NCBI RefSeq assembly: GCF_040958095.1
Contig: NC_091193.1
Coordinates: 24,795,401 to 24,859,400 of the forward strand
Reading direction: 5' to 3'
Source of the DNA: Procambarus clarkii
Lineage: Eukaryota; Arthropoda; Malacostraca; Decapoda; Cambaridae
DNA: 64,000 nucleotides
A program made the translations under genes and the position numbers. Below, one piece after another: positions 13,601 through 25,600 of the stretch. Every line of letters begins with the position of its first letter. The first letter of the stretch is position 1. Below the pieces are notes generated by a model, which was not told the DNA's origin, made no database searches, and saw only the letters and a list, made by a program, of their open reading frames with translations.

Positions 13601-16600
13601 CTGCATCTATCTGGACCTAAAAAAGGCTTTCGACAAAGTTCCACACAAGAGGTTGTTCTGGAAACTGGAAAATATTGGAGGGGTGACAGGTAAGCTTTTA
13701 ACATGAAAGAAAAATTTTCTGACTGATAGAAAAATGAGGGCAGTAATCAAAGGCAATGTATCGGACTGGAGAAATGTCACAAGTGCAGTACCACAGAGCT
13801 CAGTTCTTGCACCAGTGATGTTTATTGTCTACATAAATGATCTACCAGTTGGTATACAGAATTATATGAACATGTTTGCTGATGATGCTAAGATAATAGG
13901 AAGGATAAGAAACTTAGATTATTGTCATGCCCTTCAAGATGACCTGGACAAAATAAGTATATGAAGCACCACTTGGCAAATGGAATTTAATGTTAAAAAT
14001 GCCATGTTATGGAATGTGGAATAGGAGAACATAGACCCCATACAACCTATATATTATGTGAGAAATCTTTAAAGAATTCTGATAAAGAAAGAGATCTAGG
14101 GGTGGTTCTAGATAGAAAACTATCACCTGAGGACCACATAAAGAATATTGTGCAAGGAGCCTATGCGATGCTTTCTAACTTCAGAATTGCTTTTAAATAC
14201 ATGGACGGCGATATACTAAAGAAATTGTTCATGACTTTTGTTAGGCCAAAGCTAGAATATGCAGTTGTTGTGTGGTGCCCATATCTTAAGAAGCACATCA
14301 ACAAACTGGAAAAGGTGCAAAGACATGCTACGAAGTGGCTCCCAGAACTGAAGGGCAAGAGCTACGAGGAGAGGTTGGAAGCATTAAACATGCCAAAACT
14401 AGAAGACAGAAGAAAAAGAGGTGATATGATCACTACATACAAAATAGTAACAGGAATTGATAAAATCGACAGGGAAGATTTCCTGAGACCTGGCACTTCA
14501 AGAACAAGAGGTCATAGATTTAAACTAGCTAAACACAGATGCCGAAGAAATATAAGAAAATTCACCTTCGCAAATAGAGTGGTAGACGGTTGGAACAAGT
14601 TAAGTGAGAAGGTGGTGGAGGCCAAGACCGTCAGTAGTTTCAAAGCGTTATATGACAAAGAGTGCTGGGAAGACGGGACACCACGAGCGTAGCTCTCATC
14701 CTGTAACTACACTTAGGTAATTACACTTAGGTAATTACTCGCATTCCGAGGTACCACTGTATTTATACACACCTGTAGGGAATTTAATTGCAAACACAAT
14801 GATACCAAAACAAGGATGTAGCACGAGAATTAAGGTGAGAAAGCTGAAACGAGTATACACATTTAGGTGTCACTGCATGCTTACCTGCACGCTCACCCGC
14901 ACGCTTACCTGCACGCTCGCCCGCACGCTTACCTGCACGCTCACCCGCACGCTCACCCGCACGCTCACCCGCACGCTCACCCGCACGCTCACCCGCACGC
15001 TCACCCGCACGCTTACCCGCACGCTTACCCGCACGCTTACCTGCACGCTTACCTGCACGCTTACCTGCACGCTCGCCCGCACGCTTACCTGCACGCTCAC
15101 CCGCACGCTTACTTGCACGCTTACCTGCACGCTCGGTACATGACCCCTAAGTTGACTGCGCGCCTGCCCGGTGACCGATAGTGTTAAGAAGCACATCAAC
15201 AAACTGGAAAAGATGCAAAGACATGCTACTATGTGGCTCCCAGAACTGAAGGACAAGAGCTACGAGGAGAGGTTAGAGGCATTAAATATGCCAGAACTAG
15301 AAGACAGAAGAAAAAGAGGTGATATGATCACTACATACAAAATAGTAACAGGAATTGATAAAATCGATAGGGAAGATTTCCTGAGACCTGGAACTTTAAG
15401 AACAAGAGGTCATAGATTTAAACTAGCTAAACACAGATGCCGAAGAAATATAAGAAACACTTTCGCAAACAGAGTAGTAGACGGTTGGAACAAGTTAGGT
15501 GAGAAGGTGGTGGAGGCCAAGATCGTCAGTAGTTTCAAAGCGTTATATGACAGAGTGCTGGGAAGACGGGACACCACGAGCGTAGCTCTCATCCTGTAAC
15601 TACACTTAGGTAATTACTTAGGTAATTACACACACACATACCCCCCTCCCCTCCACGAGCGTAGCTCTCATCCTGTAACTACACTTAGGTAATTACACAG
15701 TATCTATAGTATATACATAGTATCAGGGTCCCAAAATATCAGAAGTGCAGAGTGTTCTGTTATTCTTCTGAAACATTGCTTGCAGTTACATTAAAAAAAA
15801 ATTCAGGAGTACATAAACTCCATTACAATCTTGGGATGTGAAGCATGAAAGTTTAACATAAAGTTCATTTCAGGAATTCAAAATCTTCATGCTGATCATG
15901 CTGCTAGCCATGTGAGCAAAGCAGAGGGATTAGCAAAGCTACTTCGTGGAGTTCCACATCATGGAGTGAAGAGGAAAGTGTTTCTCCCGTGTGATGTTAT
16001 GGCAAGTGTTTCAGTAGTTAGTCGGAATGGGGTTATATACACAGTATAACATTGCTCATGTTATTAGGTAATAGAGCACATGCCTCTATTGTCTATGATA
16101 AATTTTGTTTTTGTTTTTTATTTTTCGTGTGCAATAATATGGCACTTTCTGGGGGGAGCCCCGTCGGCTCCCTGGAGCTATCCAGGCTGAATGGATATGT
16201 ATAACTTTCTGGCATCAGTCAAAGTGCTAGGAGTTCTTGCCTACCGGGGACCACGAGCCAGAACCTGGCCCCCTCAGAGAGGCACGAGGAGCAATGGCCT
16301 ATATAAACCCCCTTGTGATTGGGAGCATTCTGTGTCTGCCATTGACCGGGACAGGCACCCAAAAAGGTAGGCGCCCCAAAACAAACCCCTATTCTGGTGA
16401 AATTATTGCTACCGAAAGCCGAACGTGTGGATAGAACTCCATAAACAAAATATCAAACTAGCATGACGTCATCACGTCGCCGCGCCACCGTCTGCACAAC
16501 CCCCCCCCCCCACCCCCACCCCGAGAGGGAAGAAGGGGGAGCCCCAGACCCTCCACGCCGGTGATCCAACTGTCAGTTCTTGGCTGATGGTATTACTGGC

Positions 16601-19600
16601 TGGTCGAGTGCCTCTGGCTCCGGTTTTTGTTTCAGTTCTGTGCCTTGTGGTGTGGACTGTCTCTACCGGTGGGGTGTGAGCCAGGAGTAAGATTCCATGG
16701 TACTCAGGCTGCATGTGCCTAGGGCTATCTTCCCTAGGTGCCCTGTAAGTACTGCCCTTGGGGCTTGGGGCCACCTTCCACAAGTCACCTTGGGTTCTAC
16801 CTCCGCTGTGTCCTTACTGCTCGGTACTGGGCCGCCCTTGGAGTCGGCTGGGGATTTGTTGCCCTGGTTTGTCTCTGGGTAGGTGGTAGTTTTCGTCACT
16901 GGTAGGGGCGCATGGTACTGCACAGCTAGTTTTCATATTAACAGCAGCCGGCTATGTTCCGCCTGGGTACGTTGTCCTCTTGCAGGGTTTTTCTTTTTTG
17001 TTTTTGCCTGGTGGGGGTCTGCCTTTCCTATGGTCCCCCTTTCCTGTTCTAGGTGATTTTCTTTCGAATTCTTCTGTTGGCGGTACTCCCCGCTTGGCCC
17101 CCGTGAGTGGACACGTCCCGGGGGTTCAGCTTTAGCAGTTTGTTGGTAGATTTGGGCGCCGGTTCGCGGTACCCTGCCTGAGCTTCCCTTAGCATGTACC
17201 AAAGGCTAAGGGCCCTGGGAAACCCCACGGGGGCTCCGTGGTCCTATAGGTGTGTCCCCGGAGTCCCTGTCGCGTCCTGTGAGTTTGACGGTTGATCTGT
17301 CCCCTTGTCTCAGGGTGACTCTCACCGGTTGTGCCTCCGCCATGCGGCCTGTTGGGTCCTTGTGACCTGGAGTCGTCCGACATTTGTTGTCGGTACGTGC
17401 TCTCCTTCACCCAGGCCACTGGTCTTGATAATCGGGTGCAGGCGGCTGCGGCGTTGCTTGCTGGGTGTAGGTTGCTGCAACGCTCTTGGTTGTTTGCGGC
17501 CCCGGATGCCCCGAGGCTGCCCCATTTTGGTGGTTGGGGTCCGGACTTGGGGGTGGGGGTCGCTTCGACTTTGGTTCCTTCCGCTTCTTGTCCTTCCCCT
17601 TCTGTTCTACACACTTCTTCCCTCTCTTCTTGCTCCGAACCATAGGCAGGTTTCGGGGTTGAGGCGGGGTCTGATTGGGTTGAGACTCGGGCGGTCTCGG
17701 GGGTTTTCCTCTTCCGGGGTGGCGGCGGAGGCATTCGAGTCGGTTCCTCCAGCCGTGCCGTATGGGTCTGACCAGTGGGCTCCCTTCATTAGTGTTTGCA
17801 CGGCTGCCCCGGCTTTTCCTTGTCAAGCTGGGGCTTTGGGGGTGTGGCTCGGCCCTAGGTCATGCCGTCGAGGTTCCCGGGGTTAGGGAGGGGTTGCCTG
17901 GGGGGCCTCGGCCCCGTTTGCCCCTCTTGGGTCTTTGTACCTTTGGTGTGGGGGCTAGCAGTTCCTCAGAGTGGGGTTGTTCCTTCCCTCTGTGTTCCTG
18001 TTGTTTTCGGGTATACCCCTGCCTGGGTTCGTCGGTCCCGTTGTTCCTGGGGGTGTGTTTCACCCCCTTTTCCTTACCCTTTTCGCTCTTACGTCGTGAT
18101 ACTGTTCTCCGAAAAAAAAAAAACATTGTATTCAGGTAAGGTACACCATACAAGGTGTGAAACATACATTGATGGATTTATATATTGACCTAGTCCATAG
18201 TACCTAAACCGCTTCGTATCGTTGTCCCTGCATGTTCCTTGGTCAGGGGTGCTTGTCGTGGTTCACGTTAGTTCGCGAGTCTCGTCGTACCTTCCAATAT
18301 TATTGAAACATCTGTTGATTTTCGATGTGGTTTCCCTCGGGTCTTTTGTCAATCTTGTTGGTTCCCTTCCATCATTTGTTTTCTTTTGCTTCGTTTTCAC
18401 CTTGTTTTGTTTTCGCATCGTCTCTACTTTCAGTTTCGGCGTTCTTCGTCTTCGTTCTGCACGCCTTCCTGGTGTTTGTACAATGTGTGTTTACGATGTG
18501 TCTGTACATTGTGTGTACGATTTGTGTGTCCGCCTGGTGTATGAGCCACGCCTCCCAGTGGACGGATGGTGCGTTTCGTACCTCGTGTGCTGGGGCCGCG
18601 GTGTGCGTTTTGTTTACGGGCGGTATGCTCGTGTGTTCGTGTCGTTTCTCGTGGATTTCTACGGCTTCTTGCTCATTTCTCCCTCCAGTCGTGGCCCTCT
18701 GGATGCTGAGGGTGTTTTAGATTTATCTCTAGGGGTGTCACTTCGTTCTTCCTCTGCTTCTTGGTGTGGGATGGTTTGGCGTGGCGCCGCCTCCTCCCCC
18801 TCTGTACTACTTCGTCTTCTGCAGGGCGCGCGCCTCTGGCCGTATTTCTCCTTCGACTTCCGCATTTTATTCAGGTAATGGTACATTTTATTAAAGTAGG
18901 TACAGAAAGCCTACTGCCTCGAGTATGCATGGCTTTCGGGCACACCTTTAGCACTGCTCCTGGTATGTTACTTGGCTCGCCTGTGTTGTGGCACGGTCGT
19001 GTGTCTGCTCTGCAGGTGAGGTTGTCAAGTCTGGCTCTTCTGTCGGCCTAGTGCTGGTTCTCACTTTTGGTGGGGTGCTTGCCTCGTTGTGCTTGCGGGG
19101 GTTGAGCTCTGGCTCTTGGGCCCTGCCTCTTCTGTCAGTTGACGGTTGGGCAGTTTCCTGAGCCTCCTGGGCTCTGTCTTCTCTACATTTGCTCCTGTGG
19201 GTGGCGTCTGCCTCCACCACATGACTTCTTGGTGTTTTTTGCTTCCTTTCTCCTCTGACATTGATCAGGTTCTTTTAGTGTCTGTGGCTCATTTGGGTGC
19301 TCACTTCCTCCTGTGTCCCCTTGTGCGTCCGAACATACGGACATAAGTACAGAGGAACTGCTGAGGGCCTATTGGCCCGTGCAAGACAGCTACTGTTTCT
19401 TACCAACCATTCCCACTCACATACATGTCCAACCCGCCCTTGCACCAATCGTGGGGCCCCACCACCACGTTACGTGGTAATTGGTTCCGTGAATCACCGG
19501 GCCTGTTACCGTGCCGGTCATTCCTCCGGTCTTTCCTGCTTCTGCGCTTATCCCTTTTATGCCCATTGTTTCGTGCCCGCAATGTGCTGCAAGGGTGGCG

Positions 19601-22600
19601 TGTGCCACTATCCCCATTTCTATTGTTTCGTGAAGATTGGTGTCAATAATCACAAACACTAAAACTACCTATCTTTTGTTGCGTATACAGTAGTTGCGGG
19701 TGATATTTGGCGGGCAATGGTATGGGTTGGGCGCACTGAGTGTCGGTACGGTGTCTCACGTGTGTCTGTTCTAGACCACACTTGCAGGTAGACTAGTTAT
19801 TATTCGCTACTCTGCTGGTTATATGCTTGGGCGACGCCTCGCCATTCTCCAAAGGTTAGCAGAAATTTTCCTAGGATGTACGGAACGGTTTCAGTTCCAT
19901 CATTGGTACTACGTAGAGCTTTGCTTCTCTCGTTAGGCTCATGCATTTGGAGTGAGTCTCTTATTGGGATACTCTACTTACTCCGCCACCCTTGTTCACT
20001 GTTCCATCCTTGTTTACTCTTGCCCGCTTGGCGGGATTGCGGCGATGGCTCCTAACTGGGGTGTTTGGTGTGGTATGTTTGGTCACCTTGCATGTGTCTT
20101 TAGTGCCTTTTTTGTCCATCTTTTGTTCTTTGTTGTCCTGTGGGGCTCTGCCCAACATTTCGGTGCTTTTGTTTTCGTTGTCGACCCCTGGGTCTTTTCC
20201 CTGTCTGAACACTTTCCTTGCCTATCTTCGGTGCCTGACTGCACCCTGCTGTCCATGAGGTCCCTCAGGTATGTACGCGCTCCTCTACATATTTTGTGCT
20301 TGGGCGTGTGCGTTACTTCCCGGCCGCTCCTTGAGCCGTATTCGTGATTTTCCTTACCTATTTCCGTTTTTCCTCCCCATGCTACACTTATTTGTGTATC
20401 TGGGTCAGTGCTTCTTGATTATCCTGTTTGGTGCTCAGGTGGGCCTCTGTCCATGTTCAGTTCCCTGCTTTTGGACTTCTCCTGTGTTCCGTTTTGGTAC
20501 CGAGTTCCTGCGATTTTCTGTGTGGTTTCATGCAGGCTTCGGGTTGCGCTGTCTGTGGGGGGGGGTGTGGACTTTTTGGTGTGCCGCTTCTGCCTTCCTG
20601 CGCTCCTGCCTTCCTGGTTCCTTTTCTTGGAACCGGGTTTGCTGGGTTCCGGTCCTGGTTCTGGTGTTTCTTTGTTCCTTTTCCGGACCAGGTGTGGTTG
20701 CTTTCCTGTGGTTCACGTCCTGGGGTAGTTCTCCTCTTGGGTGCCTCAGGGATGCGTGCATCATTCTTCCCTGCTGGAGCTGGTTATGTTGCTCCTTTGG
20801 GTTGCGGGGTCGTTGTTTTTTGATTCGCGTTTTGAGCTTTCGATCGTGGTGTTCGTTTCTTGTCATTTCTGTCAGCACTGGTGGGTTCGTTATTGGTCTC
20901 CCACCTGCACGTTTCGTCTCGGGGGCGGTGTTTGGTTTTCCTATCTCTGCGAAGGGCCCTTCGGTCTTTGATAGGGTTGGTTTGTCTTCCCTTCGGGGTT
21001 GTTCTGGGACCGTTGTCTGGGATTGTCCTGTCACCTCATGTTGGGTGGTGCTGGCAGAGCCGCGCCTGCTTACGTTCAGTGTTGCGGTTCCTTCTGCTCC
21101 GTTCCACTTACTGTCCTGGGCGTTGTTCCCCTCTGGCCTGCTCTTGAGTTTTGGTGCCGTCCTGGTCGTTGGCCTGGGTGGTCTTTTTCTCGTTTTGGTC
21201 TTTGTCTTGTCTCTGGTTTTGGTTGTTCAGTTAGGACGTGTGGTATCCGCCTCCCGGTTCCTTCCCTGTTTTACTTATCTGTGGTGAGGTAGCTCCGGGG
21301 AGCCGACGGGGTTCCCCCCAGAAAACCAGCGTTGAATGTAATGAAATGCCATTTTCTGGGTGAGTCCCGGAGGCTCCCCGGCATCCCTCCCTCCCTCCGG
21401 TCGGCGGGGTTTTTCGCGTATTTTGACATCCAGCCTAAGAACTGCCAGTTGGATCGCCGGCGTGGAGGGTCTGAGGCTCCCCCTTCCCTCTCTCGGGGAG
21501 GGGGGGGGGTTGCGCAGACGGTGGCGCGGCGACGTGATGACGTCATGCTAGTTTGATATTCTGTTTGGGAAGTTCTGTCCACTCGTTCGGCTTTCGGTAG
21601 CAATAATTTCACCAGAATAGGGGTTTGTTTTGGGGCGCCTACCTTTCTGGGTGCCTGTCCCGGTCGATGGCAGACATAGAATGCTCCCAATCACTAGGGG
21701 GTTTCTATAGGCCATTGCTCCTCGTGCCTCTCTGAGGGGGCCAGGTTCTGGCTCGTGGTCCCCGGTAGGCAAGAACTCCTAGCACTTTGACTGATGCCAG
21801 AAAGTTATACATATTCATTCAGCCTGGATAGCTCCGGGGAGCCTCCGGGACTCGCCCAGAAAATGGCGTTTCATTACATTCAACGCTGGTTTTTTAGGCA
21901 ATAGAACTAATATATTATTGTATGGCAAGAAAGATAGAATTACTGTAGTGTACTAGTATTGTGTTGGCCCATGTTACCTAAAGGGAGGGGTTGTGTATAG
22001 GTGTAAATGCAGAATTAAGAGGGAATTTGATGTGGAGTCTGTACTGCTCAAGCATTCCTGCGTCCTATATATGAGTAAGTACCTTTCCCATATTCCAGTC
22101 ACTGTTATTTGTCTATTAAATTAATTATCTTCAGTTAAAGATTCTAGCTGGTAGGATACATTCCAGTTAAATTCTGTGTGCTAATAAATTCACTTATTTG
22201 TGATCTGAAAATATCTTTCTTGTCATTCCCCATTTGAATTTATTGACTCATACTGTATATACATGTCTAGTTAGTTATAGTGATTAATAATATCCCTTGT
22301 TTTTGTCCCTGATTTGTCTTTTATCCTCATAGTTAAATCTGAGTAGAAAGCAGAGAAAAATCATATTTATTTAATGAATTTTCAAATGATTAACTAATTC
22401 CTTAACTACGGTGCTGCGCCGAGTTTATTGTGGAATTCCCCGGGTGCGCATGAAATGAAGTGTTCCCAAAAAATTATTTTTTCTTCGTAAAATGATAAAT
22501 TCCATTCCCCGAACATGTCTATGTAAAAATAAATACCAAATTCCACTTACTTTGGCTGTGGGAACGTGGACGAGGTGCGCTGTGACGTCATCAGGGCCTG

Positions 22601-25600
22601 GTCGCCCATGGGTGAACTGCCCAGACACGGTCTGGGCGATTCAGGCCATTCAAGCATCGGGTGCTGCCACAAATATATTTTTAATTATTTGTTTTATGTA
22701 TTTCCAATGCGGTTTTATTTGTTTTTTTTATCGTATATAATGCATATTTGTGTCCTTTACCATATGTATACAGTAGAACATTCATAATGTTCCCTAGAAC
22801 TGTAATACATGTGTCAGTAATGTGTCCCCAATAAATGTTTATTGTCGTGATATTACCTGTTAAAAATTTACTAAAATTACAATATGTACAGTTTCACACA
22901 CAATTTACACAGTAACACTTTTCTGTATTACACACTCAGTACTTCGGAAGTGAGTAATAATCAACGAAGTAGTCCATGGTACACAACGTGACTTCGCTCT
23001 CATTGCACCAGGTACAGATAAATTTTCGCTTCCTGTTTCTTCATTCTGTGTGCTTGCAAATAACGCACTCACGTACACCCTTGGTACTTGTAGGTTGTAT
23101 GTAGCCAAGCTTGTAAAGCATAAGGTAGTATTGAAAAGATTACAGGAAAAGATCAATTTGTAAGGTAGTCTTGAAAAGATCGCTTTGTATGGTCCCACAC
23201 AGGAAGAGATTCAGTTTACCTCAAGAGTGTCCGTCAGTTAGGAGGAGATTCAGGTATTCTTGAAAATATCTATGGAAAACACCACCATGGAAGCCGCTAA
23301 AACTGTTCATCTATGCTATTTGTATCAGATGCATCATCACTGAATGCAGAAAACGATTCATCTATGTATCATCTAAATAATTTGGAGATTGCATAGGATT
23401 GCATGGGTGACGCTCAGAGCTACAACTGGATACGCTCGCTGTATCGTCCTCATAGGTGCTTTATCACTTGCATCCGATCTTTGTGTTAGGTCTTTATTGC
23501 GCCTAGCTTCACCAATATTATGACCCCTTATGCTCTTCAAACAATAAGGTTTGAATTTCACCGACAGAGCGTTATCTTTCAACACCGCGTCGGACAGGTG
23601 TTTGGGAGCCAGAGGCGCGTGCGCCACCCATGGTTGCTCATTCAGTACTATCCCAGTCAGCAGCCCTAGGGCATTCTGGGAATTTTTTCCAAGATGGCTG
23701 CCTCTCACTGGAGGTCCTAAGAGTCCATTTCGTACACAACCAACCTCGTACACATTTAGAATTGGTACCGAAAAATCAGAGTTTTCTCGGTTGGCGCAGT
23801 TTCTCGCCGACCGAGAATACTCGGTTGGCGCAGTTAAGTGGTTAATGAATTGCTGTATGTCCAGTACATGTATAAGTGTCCCTGCACTCCTAGCATTAGT
23901 AAATAATAAGTGAAGTGTTTCCAGTGTGTCTTAGATGAGTGAATTAGTGACATAAGGCTTACTGCTCATGACATTACAAAGGTCCCCACACTGAGGTATA
24001 TAGCAACCAGTAGAGTCAGATAGAGGCAAATAGAGAAGGTACATGCATTGCTCAGTTGATACATTACTTAAAAATTAAAATGGCTCTTTTTTTTTTTTTT
24101 AATATTTTTAACAAATGAAATGTCTCAAGTCTGTATGATACTCTTATCATTAAAGAAAAGTTTTCAGACAGAACAATCTTAAAATATTTCAGTTAAAACA
24201 CGATGTTTCTCAAGAAGAAGTCATACGTGGCAGTAAAGAGCAAAAAGTGAAGGATGTAGTATATGATACAGCTAGCCTTGCTCATCAACACCTTAATCAT
24301 GTAAGTTTTTGTACACTTCAACTTCCCTTATTATGTTTGTCTGCCTGCTTTGTCCTTAATATATAACTAATTGAAGAATTTGGAAACTGCCATCAAAATG
24401 CTCAAATCATTACCATCTTTCAGGCTTATGCAATAATCTAAAAAAGTTTTACACATACACTCTACTGAACAGTGAATACTTTATTTCCAGATATTGTTTA
24501 GTCATTGCCTAAAGTCTGGATTTTGGAGTCGCTGTGAAGCATTCAGACAAGGATAGTTTTCTGGTTGTCGAATTACTGTTATCTGAAGTTCAGACAGATT
24601 ATTTTTTCAGGCTGTAAACAAACACTTAAACATATTTCCTTATTCAGAGTTAATGTTCAGTGAAAGTATATTTAGTGGTCCACTTTCTTCTAAATATAAC
24701 AGCACTAGGAAATATTCTGATTATTATAAATTTATTTGTACAATGGAACCTCAATATAATAAACTTCATTTTGGCAAATCTTTCTAGTTGCAACATGCAT
24801 TTTCAAAGCTGGATTTACTCTTACTATTCTGCTTTGTTGAATGAGAATTTGGCAGGGTTGAGTATGTTCAGATATACTTAGAATGCAAAGCCAGAGTTCA
24901 CAGACTGAGGGGAAGGTTGCCCATCACATGATAGGTTCAAATTTAAAATTCTTGTTAGTTCACCTATAAGAGCCACCAGCTGGCAGGGAGCAAGGGAAAA
25001 ACATGGTATTTATTACATCCAGAAAGTGGTTGATGGGTGGGTGTTAGAAAGGTGTTGTGGGAGGGGAGGGAGAGGGTGGAAGGTACCAGGAATGAGCATG
25101 AGAGGGAGTGAGAAAGTGAGGAGTGACTAGGAGGGGAGGAGAGTAGGGTGGGACTGGAAGAGTAAGGGGAGGGTATGGAAGTGGGGAGAGCAGGACCCAG
25201 ATTCACGAAGCAGTTACGCAAGTACTTACGAACGTTTACATCTTTCCTCAATCTTTGATGGCTTTGGTTACATTTATTAAACAGCTTACAAGCACGAAAA
25301 CTTCCCAATCAACTGTTATTGTTATAAACAGTCTCCTGGTTCTTCAGAACTCATTAACTGTTTAATAATTGTAAACAAAGCCGCCAAAGATTGAGAAAAG
25401 ATTTACAGGTTCGTAAGTGCTTATGTAACTGCTTCATGAATCTGGGTCTAGGGAGACAAGTGGTCGACAAGCAGCTAGAAACTTACAGCCATTTTTCCTC
25501 CCACTGGTGCCTGTAGTGTATCATTCTCCAGGTGGACCAGTTGCGACCCCATCATCCTGCTCACCTAAGTGTTCTTCTTCCCCTAAATTGATTCTACCTT

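Larger units (their letters stand above)
16147..21890 (+). mobile_element. Structurally complete DIRS retrotransposon, subfamily B (about 5.7 kb)
   Basis: The left tip is tttctggggggagccccgtc at 16147. The left terminal repeat (16147 to about 16580) is inverted with respect to about 21420-21865. The right terminus extends to 21890 with cccagaaaatggcgtttcat and then acattcaacgctgg. Just inside the right repeat, about 21291-21385 is an internal complementary region: the complement of the left tip is followed directly by the complement of the right tip. That is the defining DIRS layout. The body (about 17000-21290) is GC-rich and coding-like but its frames are badly broken, and no intact gag, RT/RH or recombinase ORF remains. 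A block of reversed LINE sequence is inserted at about 19060-19650. The whole lies in NDUFAF6 intron 3, the intron with the GC donor. Confidence 0.85.

Noticed and set aside
14799..15256. HAHPHAYL / TLTRTLTC / VSVRVSVQ repeat proteins
   Set aside because: All three are frames of the 12-bp minisatellite, one of them on the opposite strand.
19425..19662. Cysteine-rich + strand ORF (about 12 cysteines in 78 residues) resembling a secreted antimicrobial peptide
   Set aside because: The opposite strand encodes a recognisable LINE C-terminus ([20 protein letters not shown]), and the block is absent from the sister DIRS. The cysteines are an antisense shadow.
20271..21287. 338-codon + strand ORF as a membrane protein
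   Set aside because: It lies within the GC- and pyrimidine-rich body of a degenerate DIRS. The hydrophobic, W/C/F-rich translation has no family match, and overlapping frames are equally open.
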